Shown: positions 1 through 6,965, numbered from the stretch's first letter. The stretch: DNA of 9,157 bases from an uncultured Phascolarctobacterium sp. (GCA_900553055.1 USBV01000059.1:1-9157), one strand, 5' to 3'. The notes: a model not told the origin generated them from the sequence alone. A program made the numbers and translations.

Positions 1-317
1 GCCGCCGCGCCCTCGGCCACACTGCCCAGCGCTAAACGGCGTATCGCCGCATCCACGCGGCTACCCAGGGTTGCGCCCAAGAGCAAGGCCTCCTCGCAGC
101 CCTTTAAATGCGCCGCCAAATCGCGGGAGTTGAAGCGCGTGCCGCTCTCCAGCGTTACACCAGTGGCATCAACCGCAACGCGATGCTTTTGCAGCACATG
201 CCGTGCCTGCACCTCATTGCGCAGCTTAAGGTACACCGTATCCACCAAAAGCTGTGCTTCTTTATCATCAGGACGCGCCCGCAAATAGCGCAACGCTTCC
301 CTTCTATTAAAATCCAT
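1..317 (-). CDS. Methionine synthase (MetH) activation-domain protein, partial at left edge
   Basis: The reading frame starts at ATG 315-317 and is open to the window edge, giving the first 105 residues (MDFNRREALRYLRAR...). A ribosome site AAGGAAGG (328-335 on plus) lies 10 nt upstream and fixes the start. Near residues 72-98 it reads CEEALLLGATLGSRVDAAIRRL. From memory this matches stand-alone proteins of about 200-220 residues that resemble the C-terminal reactivation domain of cobalamin-dependent methionine synthase, where it begins 'ATLG..VD..IRR'. In MetH that domain binds S-adenosylmethionine and helps re-methylate oxidised cobalamin. The gene follows metF on the same strand after a 72-nt gap with no terminator, so co-transcription is likely and supports the methionine role. 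The C-terminal half is outside the window, so its catalytic residues cannot be checked. The function is inferred from resemblance and context. Confidence 0.75.
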   Translation of the reverse strand, partial: MDFNRREALRYLRARPDDKEAQLLVDTVYLKLRNEVQARHVLQKHRVAVDATGVTLESGTRFNSRDLAAHLKGCEEALLLGATLGSRVDAAIRRLALGSVAEGAA

Positions 318-389
318 CTGCCTCTAACCTTCCTTAAAACTGCTCGCTGCCGTTGATATCATTACCACAACGCATTACTATAAAGCAGC

Positions 390-1265
390 TCAATCCTTCA
401 CTATTTCGGACAAATTTGCCATGATGCCGCCGATGATTTCCGGACGGTTCATCGTGTAAATATGCACATGGTTAAAGCCATTGGAAACAAGGTCGATGAT
501 TTGGCCCGTAGCATAGGCAATACCGGCCTGCTTTAAAGCCGCAGGCTTATCGGCAAATTTTTCTACCATCGCGCGGAACTGCGGCGGCAGCTTGGTACCG
601 CTAAGCTGGCAAATGCGCGTGATTTGCGCAGCGTTGGTCACGGGCATAATGCCGGGCACCACCGGCACATTGATACCTGCCTGCAGCAAGCGGAACATAT
701 AGTTATATAAAATGCTATTATCAAAGAACATTTGCGTTACTAAAAAGTCCACGCCAGCTTCAACCTTGTATTTGGTATTTTCAATATCGTTAGCCAAGCT
801 GCCGGACTCGGGATGGCCCTCGGGATAGGCTGCGCCGCCCACGCAAAAATCGCCCTGCTCCTTAATAAAGCGCATCAAATCGCTGGCATGCGCAAAGCTG
901 CCGATGGCATCCTTAGCAAGTCCAGCAGGAATATCGCCACGCAGCGCCAGGATGCTGGCAATGCCATTTGCCTTGAGCTGCCCCAGCACTTCCTTAATCT
1001 TTTCTTCATCCGCCTTTACACAGGTTAAATGGGCCAAGGCCGGGATATCGTTGTCCTGCACCTGCTTAGCCAAGGCTGCGGAATAGCCAACGGTGCTGCC
1101 GCCCGCGCCATAGGTAACGCTCATGTAGGACGGATGCACCTGCGCAATCTTATTCACGATTTCTAAGCTATTTTGCAGCTCCGTGCCCTGCTTCGGCGGG
1201 AAGAGCTCGCAGGAAATGCTCACTTTATCAGTCTTTAAAATATCTATAATTTTTGTGGTCTTCAC
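390..1265 (-). CDS. metF: 5,10-methylenetetrahydrofolate reductase (MetF)
   Basis: A 291-residue cytosolic flavoprotein family member that reduces 5,10-methylene-THF to 5-methyl-THF, the methyl donor for methionine synthesis. Family signatures run through the whole chain: CELFPPK near residue 19 (Glu20 at the site of the catalytic Glu of the E. coli enzyme), SVTYGAGGS 49-57, HLTC 79-82, ALRGD 107-111 (Asp111, flavin-side Asp), YPEGHPE 147-153, FLVTQMFFD near 174, PGIMPV near 204, and HIYTMNRPEII close to the C terminus. The length matches bacterial MetF (about 290-300), so it is complete. The start codon is GTG (1263-1265), chosen because GGGGAG (1275-1280 on plus) lies 9 nt upstream and the next motif is only about 18 residues in. 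It is the first gene of a minus-strand unit with its own promoter. The leader is too short for a riboswitch. The next gene is a MetH-reactivation-domain protein, which fits methionine/B12 metabolism. Confidence 0.96.
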   Translation of the reverse strand: MKTTKIIDILKTDKVSISCELFPPKQGTELQNSLEIVNKIAQVHPSYMSVTYGAGGSTVGYSAALAKQVQDNDIPALAHLTCVKADEEKIKEVLGQLKANGIASILALRGDIPAGLAKDAIGSFAHASDLMRFIKEQGDFCVGGAAYPEGHPESGSLANDIENTKYKVEAGVDFLVTQMFFDNSILYNYMFRLLQAGINVPVVPGIMPVTNAAQITRICQLSGTKLPPQFRAMVEKFADKPAALKQAGIAYATGQIIDLVSNGFNHVHIYTMNRPEIIGGIMANLSEIVKD

Positions 1266-1303
1266 TTTACTACACTCCCCAATTTTTAGATGTTTTACAG
1301 GTT

Positions 1304-1332
1304 ATTTTAACAGCTTCAAGCCTCTTTTGCAA
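1304..1332 (-). promoter_or_regulatory. Promoter of metF
   Basis: On the minus strand TTGCAA (1327-1332) and TAAAAT (1304-1309) are separated by exactly 17 nt, a good sigma-70-type match. Transcription would begin near 1297, leaving a leader of about 30 nt before the GTG start at 1265 that contains the GGGGAG ribosome site. Such a short leader leaves no room for a SAM or cobalamin riboswitch. Confidence 0.65.
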
Positions 1333-1422
1333 ACAAATTACAATATTTTACTATTTCACTAGGCTTTGCAGTTAAAGAGTGATAAAAAGGTTACAAAAAC
1401 AACAAGGCAAGCACATACCATA

Positions 1423-1451
1423 TTGCCAACATTAGCAAAATCATATATAAT
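1423..1451 (+). promoter_or_regulatory. Promoter likely driving tRNA-Ser
   Basis: On plus, TTGCCA (1423-1428) and a perfect TATAAT (1446-1451) are 17 nt apart. Transcription would start near 1458 and run through the imperfect hairpin (1505-1613) into tRNA-Ser at 1632 with no terminator between, so the tRNA precursor would carry a leader of about 175 nt. The surrounding AT-rich sequence raises the chance of a coincidental match. Confidence 0.55.
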
Positions 1452-1504
1452 ATATATCCATAGTAAGGACACATTAGAATTCTCTTATCCATAAGTAAGA
1501 ATGG

Positions 1505-1613
1505 GTTAGAAGTGCTAGAAGGCGAGGCGTAGTGAAGTTTGTGCAGCGATGGCGTACTTTTTGTACGTCGAGCAAGCAAACGAGCTACAACGAAGCATAA
1601 CAGTGCTTATAAC
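1505..1613 (+). repeat. Long imperfect inverted repeat in the tRNA-Ser leader
   Basis: Two arms of about 51-53 nt are arranged symmetrically around a TTTTT apex (1558-1562). Paired blocks, from outside in, are GTTA/TAAC (1505-1508 with 1610-1613), AAG/CTT (1510-1512 with 1606-1608), GTAG/CTAC (1529-1532 with 1585-1588), GTTTG/CAAAC (1537-1541 with 1577-1581) and GGCGTAC/GTACGTC (1551-1557 with 1563-1569, one G-U). The regions between the blocks pair poorly. The blocks are in the right order and nearly centred, which suggests a structured leader RNA or a degenerate palindromic element. No coding frame explains it. Confidence 0.6.
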
Positions 1614-1631
1614 GCATTCGTGGTAGTATAA

Positions 1632-1723
1632 GGAGATGTAGCGAAGCGGTCATAACGCGCCCGACTCGAAATCGGGTCAGCCCTTAACCGGGCCCGTGGG
1701 TTCGAATCCCACCATCTCCGCCA
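1632..1723 (+). tRNA. tRNA-Ser (anticodon CGA)
   Basis: A full class II tRNA cloverleaf. The acceptor stem GGAGATG (1632-1638) pairs perfectly with CATCTCC (1713-1719), followed by discriminator G1720 and encoded CCA (1721-1723). The anticodon stem CCCGA/TCGGG encloses loop CTCGAAA with anticodon CGA at 1667-1669, reading UCG. A long variable arm contains GCCC/GGGC as expected for serine tRNAs. The T arm is GTGGG-TTCGAAT-CCCAC. A promoter lies about 180 nt upstream and a terminator starts 11 nt downstream, so this is a single-tRNA transcription unit, convergent with mntH. Confidence 0.97.
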
Positions 1724-1733
1724 CAAAAATCAG

Positions 1734-1772
1734 AGCAGAACCAACTCCGAGGGAGCAGGTTCTGCTTTTTTT
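1734..1772 (+). terminator. Rho-independent terminator after tRNA-Ser, possibly bidirectional
   Basis: AGCAGAACC (1734-1742) pairs perfectly with GGTTCTGCT (1758-1766), and an inner CTCC/GGAG extends the hairpin. Seven T follow on plus (1766-1772). Read on minus, where mntH ends at 1782, the same hairpin is preceded by an A-run and followed by CTGATTTTT, so it could also stop mntH transcription. Confidence 0.88.
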
Positions 1773-1781
1773 ATTTGTTGT

Positions 1782-3047
1782 TTAAAAGGTCATAATGCCA
1801 AAGGATTCAAGGAGCAGCATAATATTGAGGACGATTACAATCGCACCAATGCCGCTCAAAATAATCTTCATGCGCATAGTATTGGCAAATTTACCCATCA
1901 CCCTTTTGGACGAGGTCAAATAAATCAACAGGCCAATCGTCCATGGTAGCTGAATGCTGAGCGCCATTTGCGAATAGATAAGTCCACTAAAGGGATCATC
2001 GATAAAGAGGATGATGAGCACAGCAAGCCAATAGGTGAGTAGCACGCCGTGCCAGGAGTGAGGGTCCTGCACATCGTAGCCCTCGCCAAAAATGCCCGCG
2101 TAGACGGTGGCACCAGCCATGCCCGCCGTAGCAGTTGAGGATATGCCCGCAAAGAGCAACGCAATGGCAAACAAAACAGCCGCACTATTGCCTAATAAGG
2201 GCTTGAGCAAATCCACTGCCTGCGCCAAATCATCCACCTTCACATTATTGGCGAAGAATACTGCCGCAGCCACCAAAATCATGGCGCTGTTAATCGCCCA
2301 GCCAATGCTCATGGAAAGCAGCGTATCCAAAAATTCAAAGTTCAGCTGGCGCTTGATAACCGCCTCATCCTCCAAATTCCAGTGCCGGCTTTGGATGACC
2401 TCGGAATGCAAAAAGAGGTTGTGGGGCATTACTACTGCACCCAACACGCTCATGATTACTAAAAGCGAGCCCTTGGGGATGCTCGGCGTTACCCAGCCCT
2501 TGGCTGCTGCCCCCCAATCAAGGGGCACCATTATAATTTCAGCCAAAAAGGAGAGGCCGATAATCGACACAAAGCCGATAATTATCTTTTCCAGCTTGCT
2601 ATAGGAGTTGGAGCGCAACAGCCACGAGCACAGCGCCGCCATCATAATGCTGCCCAGCCACAGCGGAATGCCAAAAAGCAGCTCCAAGGCAATGGCGCCG
2701 CCCAAAATCTCCGCCAGCGAGGTCGCTACCGACGCCATAACCGCCGATGCCAAAATGGGTACGCTCACATAGCGGGGCAGGTATTTAGTCGCTGCCTCGG
2801 ACAAGCACAGGCCGGAGGCAATGCCTAAATGCGCTGCGTTATGCTGCAGCAAAATCAGCATAATCGTAGATAGCGTCACCATCCACAGCAATAAATAGCC
2901 ATAATCAGCACCTGCAGCCAAATTTGATGCCCAGTTACCAGGGTCAATAAAGCCCACGGTAATCAAAAGCCCGGGACCGATATAACGCAGTATTTCCTCG
3001 GCCCGACTACTAGGCTTATGCTTTTCTTGATAATGTTTTAGATCCAT
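1782..3047 (-). CDS. mntH: Nramp-family divalent metal transporter (MntH-like)
   Basis: A 421-residue inner-membrane, proton-coupled importer for Mn2+ (and usually Fe2+). The Nramp hallmark in TM1 is present: GFIDPGN at 32-38, with metal-ligand positions Asp35 and Asn38. The TM6 motif VVMPHN (205-210) carries the Met207 and His209 expected of transition-metal Nramps; Met207 argues against a Mg2+-type homologue. About eleven hydrophobic segments cover the chain, the usual length for MntH. ATG 3045-3047 is supported by AAGGAGG (3057-3063 on plus) 9 nt upstream. A small hairpin TGAGG/CCTCA (3063-3067 with 3074-3078) abuts this ribosome site. The gene follows the acetyltransferase after 34 nt and ends before the shared terminator at 1734-1772, so it is the last gene of a likely three-gene operon. 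I see no clear MntR or Fur box. Confidence 0.94.
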   Translation of the reverse strand: MDLKHYQEKHKPSSRAEEILRYIGPGLLITVGFIDPGNWASNLAAGADYGYLLLWMVTLSTIMLILLQHNAAHLGIASGLCLSEAATKYLPRYVSVPILASAVMASVATSLAEILGGAIALELLFGIPLWLGSIMMAALCSWLLRSNSYSKLEKIIIGFVSIIGLSFLAEIIMVPLDWGAAAKGWVTPSIPKGSLLVIMSVLGAVVMPHNLFLHSEVIQSRHWNLEDEAVIKRQLNFEFLDTLLSMSIGWAINSAMILVAAAVFFANNVKVDDLAQAVDLLKPLLGNSAAVLFAIALLFAGISSTATAGMAGATVYAGIFGEGYDVQDPHSWHGVLLTYWLAVLIILFIDDPFSGLIYSQMALSIQLPWTIGLLIYLTSSKRVMGKFANTMRMKIILSGIGAIVIVLNIMLLLESFGIMTF

Positions 3048-3081
3048 AGACTATTTCCTCCTTGAGGCTTACACCTCACGA

Positions 3082-3705
3082 CTAAAGCTTAAGACATTGC
3101 AGCTTGGCAGTAGCTTCCGTAAGCACTGCAGCCACAGCATCGGGGTCCAGCTCCCGCCAGCTCTTGATCTTATCAGGCTGCTTGGGGCAGGGTTGCAGCT
3201 GCTTTTCCAGCCACACCGTGTCCAACCACTGCCCATTTTTACAGCCAGATTTAGAAAAAGTGCCAATCAAGCGGTAGCCCAAGGCCTCGTGCATCTTGAT
3301 GCTGTGCTCGTTGCCCAAGGTGATGCAGGAATAGAGCATAGTGATTCCTTGCAGGCGCAGGATTTCCTCCATGGCCTCATAGAGTACGCGACCTAAGCCC
3401 TTTCCCTGTCCGGCAGGCGCTAAATAAATGGTCACCTCCACCGACCATTGGTAGGCCAAGCGCTCCCGATAGGGATGGCAATAAACGTAGCCTAGAATTT
3501 GCCCATCCTTTTCACCCACCAAGTAGGGAAATTGCTTAGAAATATCCTTAATGCGTTGACGAAATTCTTCTACATCCGGCGCGGTCAATTCAAAGGACAC
3601 ATTGCTCAAGCTGCAATCCTTACTAATTACAAAGGGAGTATAAATTTCCAGCAGCTGCTCCGCATCCTGCGGCATTGCTGCGCGCACACAAATTGCTTCT
3701 TTCAT
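3082..3705 (-). CDS. GNAT-family N-acetyltransferase, phosphinothricin-acetyltransferase-like
   Basis: A 207-residue cytosolic protein. The first 165 residues or so form a GNAT fold that transfers acetyl from acetyl-CoA to an amine. The acetyl-CoA loop is Q-G-K-G-L-G at 100-105, preceded by the strand WSVEVTIYL (87-95, Glu90). GNEHSIKMHEALGY, about 25 residues further on, and SGCKNGQWLDTVWLEK follow the layout of phosphinothricin/L-amino-acid acetyltransferases (Pat/YwnH type). The substrate cannot be read from sequence; methionine sulfoximine or methionine derivatives are common for this subgroup. The C terminus runs about 35 residues past the usual end and has no domain I recognise. The start at ATG 3703-3705 has only GAGG (3721-3724 on plus) 15 nt upstream, a long spacing, so translation may partly depend on coupling to the DUF4127 gene, which ends 23 nt before. 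It is the middle gene of a DUF4127-GNAT-mntH run. Confidence 0.88.
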   Translation of the reverse strand: MKEAICVRAAMPQDAEQLLEIYTPFVISKDCSLSNVSFELTAPDVEEFRQRIKDISKQFPYLVGEKDGQILGYVYCHPYRERLAYQWSVEVTIYLAPAGQGKGLGRVLYEAMEEILRLQGITMLYSCITLGNEHSIKMHEALGYRLIGTFSKSGCKNGQWLDTVWLEKQLQPCPKQPDKIKSWRELDPDAVAAVLTEATAKLQCLKL

Positions 3706-3728
3706 ATCAAAAATTTTCTACCTCACAC

Positions 3729-5282
3729 TTATTTCTTACTGATTTGCACCTCAAACATGCGCTTCCACGGTAAAGTGTAGCTATATGCATGCACTGCTTG
3801 TCCCAAATAAGGCTCCGCAGTCTTGACTATTTCCCGGGCAATAAATGCTTCCGCCTGCGCCAGCTGCTCACCCTTCAGGCCGCTGTTAGGCCAATAATTC
3901 GGCCAAATCAGCTGTGTATAGGCTTGCATGCGCACGTTAGCCTGATAAGCCCAGTCGTCCAGATAACGCTCGTCCAAAAGCTGCCTTTGCGCCGTTGGCG
4001 AACATTCAGTGCTCATTAAGCCCTGCGCCAACGCAAAGCCTAAGCTGTTACCCGCTGTATTCCAGCCGCCATAGGCCGCCAGCTTATAGGCTACGCCCTT
4101 GTCAAACAGCGTTTTCACCAAAGCATTATCCGCGCCATTGCCAAACTTCACGTCGGCCAGCGCCACGGGATAATGCTCGCTCAAGCGCGCCACCTTGCTA
4201 ACGAAGTTTTTCGTTTCGGCTGGCACCTTGTAATTATTCAAAGCATTGCTTGCTTCCAGAGTTTTGCCATTTTTAGGTGTGTTCACTGCCAGCACCAAAT
4301 CAGCATGCTTGCGCAGGCGCACAGGGAACGCCCCTGCTGCATAAATATGCTGCTTAGCACTTTCGGCTACCGTATCATCCTCATAGGAGGGCACAGTTTG
4401 ACCAGCTGTACCAGCGGCATAGGTTACATTCACCAGGGGCAGCTCGTACTGCAAGCGTTTGGCAGCGCGTGTGAGCAAAACAAGGCCCAATTGGTCCGCC
4501 CCGGCGAAGAAGCGAATGCGCTCCTTGGGCAACTCGCTAACCAAAATTTCCATGCTGCGTGCTTCGCGATGCGCTTGCGAAAACGTCGCTGTATCATCGC
4601 GACCAATCAAAAGATAATCAAAATCGCCGCTTTCCACACCGTGCAAAAGCAGCTCTGTGGTCATGATATTATGAGCGCGACGCGTGTATAAATCGTCTAG
4701 AATCTCTTGAGGAATTGCTGCGCGCAGCGTGGCCAGCTCCTTGGTCTCCTTGCGCTTTAAAAGCTTCAGCTCCCGCTTGTCCTCCAAGGCGCCCAAGCGG
4801 AACAGCTTTGGTCCCCATTCCTTATAATACGCAGGCTCCACCGGCGCACTGCTAGCCTTAGGAGAGCGCATAATAGTAGTAAACAAATAGACATGCTTTT
4901 GCCCGCCATATTCTTGGCGAAAAGCAAGCAATCTTTGCGCCCGTGCCTGCAAGGTCTCCAACGGAATTTCGTGAGTACGGCTAGCCACCAAGCCACCATA
5001 AATCAGCGCATCGCTGGAAGCCACGATGCCAATAGCTTCAGGAGCATTTTGCTCCAGCCAAGTCATCATTTTTTCGGGCTCACCCATATTGGTTTCGTTA
5101 GCAATGAACTCACGGGGCGGAGTTCTTACCTCCCAGCCCGCAGCTTCAAGTGTTTGTACTGTATAATCAAGGCACACCGGTCTATTATCCAAGGGAACGA
5201 ATAAGAGTGTACCCTTAGCCGCCCAAGCGGACTGGCACAGCAGCAGGAATACTAAAAACAACACATTACGTAAGGTGCGCAT
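3729..5282 (-). CDS. Exported DUF4127 family protein, function unknown
   Basis: 517 residues from the chosen ATG (5280-5282). Residues 1-22 form a clear signal peptide: two Arg, a hydrophobic run VLFLVFLLL, then AWA|A for cleavage, so the protein should act outside the cytoplasm. Directly after it comes FVPLDNRPV (28-36), the N-terminal hallmark of DUF4127 as I remember it. SSDALIYGGLVASR, LIGRDDTATFSQAHREA, LADVKFGNGADN and AAYGGWNTAGNSLG are further conserved-looking patches across the full length; family members are about 500 residues. The frame is open back to 5381, but GGGAG (5291-5295) 8 nt upstream of 5282 and the signal peptide decide the start. No biochemical role is established that I know of. 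Conserved Asp and Asn clusters could suggest a hydrolase or a ligand-binding fold, but this is speculation. It starts the likely DUF4127-GNAT-mntH operon. Confidence 0.88.
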   Translation of the reverse strand: MRTLRNVLFLVFLLLCQSAWAAKGTLLFVPLDNRPVCLDYTVQTLEAAGWEVRTPPREFIANETNMGEPEKMMTWLEQNAPEAIGIVASSDALIYGGLVASRTHEIPLETLQARAQRLLAFRQEYGGQKHVYLFTTIMRSPKASSAPVEPAYYKEWGPKLFRLGALEDKRELKLLKRKETKELATLRAAIPQEILDDLYTRRAHNIMTTELLLHGVESGDFDYLLIGRDDTATFSQAHREARSMEILVSELPKERIRFFAGADQLGLVLLTRAAKRLQYELPLVNVTYAAGTAGQTVPSYEDDTVAESAKQHIYAAGAFPVRLRKHADLVLAVNTPKNGKTLEASNALNNYKVPAETKNFVSKVARLSEHYPVALADVKFGNGADNALVKTLFDKGVAYKLAAYGGWNTAGNSLGFALAQGLMSTECSPTAQRQLLDERYLDDWAYQANVRMQAYTQLIWPNYWPNSGLKGEQLAQAEAFIAREIVKTAEPYLGQAVHAYSYTLPWKRMFEVQISKK

Positions 5283-5342
5283 ATTTCCATCTCCCGTCAT
5301 AACAAAACTTATCCTGTTTATATATTTCGCCGAGTGTTTACT

Positions 5343-5367
5343 TTTTCCTGTTCTTAGAATAGAAAAA
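5343..5367. promoter_or_regulatory. Near-perfect dyad upstream of the DUF4127 gene, candidate operator
   Basis: A 25-nt dyad centred on 5355 has arms TTTT/AAAA, CT/AG and TTCT/AGAA around the central base, with one mismatch and one G-U position in twelve pairs. It lies 60-85 nt before the DUF4127 start, between that gene and the upstream terminator, where a promoter should be. I could not find a convincing -35/-10 pair here, nor match the dyad to a named regulator. Confidence 0.35.
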
Positions 5368-5425
5368 TGCGAAAAAAACACCCTTTTCCACCGTAGCAGA
5401 AAAGGGTGCCTAAAATCGCATTTTT
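5363..5425 (-). terminator. Rho-independent terminator of the ABC importer operon, nested hairpin
   Basis: Read on minus, CACCCTTTT (5400-5408) and AAAAGGGTG (5379-5387) form a perfect 9-bp stem around a 12-nt loop, followed by seven T (5372-5378). A second perfect 10-bp pair, AAAAATGCGA (5416-5425) with TCGCATTTTT (5363-5372), encloses the first. It overlaps the end of the ATPase gene, whose stop codon is 5424-5426. This separates the importer from the DUF4127 operon downstream. Confidence 0.9.
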
Positions 5426-6167
5426 AATTATTTTGGAAACGGGACAAAAAGTCACGGGTTCTTTGATTTTTAGGATTGCTAAAGAGCTCTTTAGGCTCGC
5501 CTTCCTCCGCAATCACGCCTTGGTCGATAAAGATAACGCGGTTGGAAACATCCCTAGCGAAGGCCATTTCGTGGGTTACAATCACCATCGTGAAGCCTTC
5601 TTTGGCCAAATCGCGAATAACGCGCAAAACCTCGCCCACCATTTCCGGATCCAGCGCACTGGTGGGCTCGTCCATGAGCAGCACCTCCGGCTCCAGCGCC
5701 AACGCACGCGCAATCGCCACACGTTGCTTTTGGCCACCGCTCAGCTGATGGGGCTTGGCGTTCACATAGCTATCCATGCCAACGTGCTTAAGGTATTTCA
5801 AAGCAGTCGCCTTGGCCTCCTCCTTATTCTTGCCCAAAACCTTAACCTGACCAACCATGCAGTTTTCTAAAACCGTCATATTGTTAAACAGGTTAAAGGA
5901 TTGAAACACCATGCCTACTTTAGTGCGATAGAGAGGTAGCTTTTTGAAGGCCTGCATAACATCCGTGCCGCGGTACTCAATGTGTCCGCCTGTGGGATGC
6001 TCCAAAAAGTTAACGCAGCGAATAAGGGTGGATTTGCCGCTACCGGAAGGACCGATGATGCAGGTTACATCACCACGATGAATATCAAAGCTAATTCCCT
6101 TTAAAATTTCGCGCTCACCAAAGGACTTTTGCAAATCGCAGACAGAAACAATTAATTCCTTTTCCAT
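5424..6167 (-). CDS. Polar amino-acid ABC transporter ATP-binding protein (GlnQ/HisP type)
   Basis: A 247-residue cytosolic ATPase that powers amino-acid import. All ABC motifs are intact: Walker [10 protein letters not shown] (39-47), Q-loop Gln89 in MVFQSFNLF, signature LSGGQ (142-146), Walker B VLLMDEP with Asp166-Glu167, D-loop SALDPE, and H-loop His199 in IVTHE. The overall sequence ([40 protein letters not shown]) is typical of the glutamine/arginine/cystine importer ATPases, whose usual length is 240-250. The start ATG 6165-6167 lies only 3 nt after the permease stop codon, with AAAGGA about 12 nt upstream inside the permease end, so the two genes are translationally coupled. It is the last gene of the importer operon and runs into the nested terminator. 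The amino acid carried cannot be read from this subunit. Confidence 0.96.
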   Translation of the reverse strand: MEKELIVSVCDLQKSFGEREILKGISFDIHRGDVTCIIGPSGSGKSTLIRCVNFLEHPTGGHIEYRGTDVMQAFKKLPLYRTKVGMVFQSFNLFNNMTVLENCMVGQVKVLGKNKEEAKATALKYLKHVGMDSYVNAKPHQLSGGQKQRVAIARALALEPEVLLMDEPTSALDPEMVGEVLRVIRDLAKEGFTMVIVTHEMAFARDVSNRVIFIDQGVIAEEGEPKELFSNPKNQRTRDFLSRFQNN

Positions 6168-6170
6168 AAA

Positions 6171-6965
6171 TTAATACCGTCCTTTCTGCTTTTTCGTGGG
6201 CAGGGGCACCGCGCCACAGGGGTCCATCATGGGGTCATAGGTCACCAGCTGATAATCCTTTGGACCATCCATCTTGCTTTCTGCCCAACGCAGCAGGCGG
6301 GAAGCGGTGAAGGTCATGATAAAATAAATCACGCAGGTGAGGAAGAAAATCTCGAAATACTTGTAGTACACACCGGCTGCAGATTTAGAAGCAAAATACA
6401 GCTCGGTTACGGAAATTACGTTCAAAACGGAGGTATCCTTGATATTGATAATCAGGTTATTACCCAGCTGCGGCATTACATTGCGCAAGGCTTGGGGCAA
6501 AATTACGCAGCGCATGGTTTGGAAATGGTCCATACCAATGGCAATGGCTGCTTCCTTTTGGCCCGGGTCCACGGATTCGATGCCACCGCGCACGGTTTCG
6601 GCCATGTAGGCGCCCGTGTTAATGGAAACAACGAAGAAGCCTGCAAACATGGGGCTCATATCAATATCAAATACGCTCATGGCACCATAATACACTACCA
6701 TGGCCTGTACAATCATAGGAGTACCGCGGAAAACCTCTACATAGGCATCCAGCAAACGCTGCAAGCAGCGCACGGCAAACTTCTTGGCCGCACTATCATT
6801 ATCCTCCATGGGAATGGTTTGGATAACGCCTACCACGAGGCCAATCAGGCAGCCGATGAAGGTGCCCACCACAGCCAGCATTAGCGTTACACCGGCACCC
6901 TTGACGAGCACGGAGCCATATTTATCCATGAGGAAGAGTACCCAGCCAAAAAATGTTGTTGGCAT
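6171..6965 (-). CDS. Polar amino-acid ABC transporter permease (HisM/GlnP type)
   Basis: A 264-residue inner-membrane permease. Hydrophobic segments begin at about residue 18 (VLVKGAGVTLMLAVVG...), and the family motif FRGTPMIVQ lies at 79-87. The cytoplasmic EAA loop, which contacts the ATPase, is EAAIAIGMDHFQTMRCVILPQALR starting at 138, with its conserved Gly144. Later segments NNLIINIKDTSVLNVIS and FEIFFLTCVIYFIMTFTASRLL are typical for the HisM/GlnP group. The chain is slightly longer than the usual 215-240: it has an inserted polar stretch (about 52-65) and a C-terminal tail of about 30 residues rich in Pro, Asp and Lys. ATG 6963-6965 is supported by AAGGTGG (6974-6980 on plus) 8 nt upstream. 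It is the second gene of the operon, 76 nt after the lipoprotein gene and 3 nt before the ATPase gene. Confidence 0.95.
   Translation of the reverse strand: MPTTFFGWVLFLMDKYGSVLVKGAGVTLMLAVVGTFIGCLIGLVVGVIQTIPMEDNDSAAKKFAVRCLQRLLDAYVEVFRGTPMIVQAMVVYYGAMSVFDIDMSPMFAGFFVVSINTGAYMAETVRGGIESVDPGQKEAAIAIGMDHFQTMRCVILPQALRNVMPQLGNNLIINIKDTSVLNVISVTELYFASKSAAGVYYKYFEIFFLTCVIYFIMTFTASRLLRWAESKMDGPKDYQLVTYDPMMDPCGAVPLPTKKQKGRY

Larger units (their letters stand above)
1266..1631. other. 366-nt non-coding stretch between metF and tRNA-Ser
   Basis: This stretch has no convincing gene. From left to right it holds the metF ribosome site and promoter (minus), a promoter on plus aimed at tRNA-Ser (1423-1451), a small dyad ATTCTcTTAT/ATAAgtAAGAAT (1479-1502), and the long imperfect hairpin element at 1505-1613. 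A weak 33-codon hydrophobic frame on minus (1391-1492) is discussed under findings and is not called as a gene. Confidence 0.7.

Noticed and set aside
1266..1303. SAM or cobalamin riboswitch before metF
   Set aside because: The leader from the predicted start to the GTG is only about 30 nt, far too short for either aptamer.
1391..1579. 62-codon frame on minus from TTG 1579
   Set aside because: It starts inside the hairpin element with a TTG and no ribosome site. Only its last third looks protein-like and is treated separately as a weak finding.
5283..5381. N-terminal extension of the DUF4127 frame to 5381
   Set aside because: It would place 33 polar residues before a clean signal peptide and overlap the upstream terminator. 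GGGAG fits ATG 5282.
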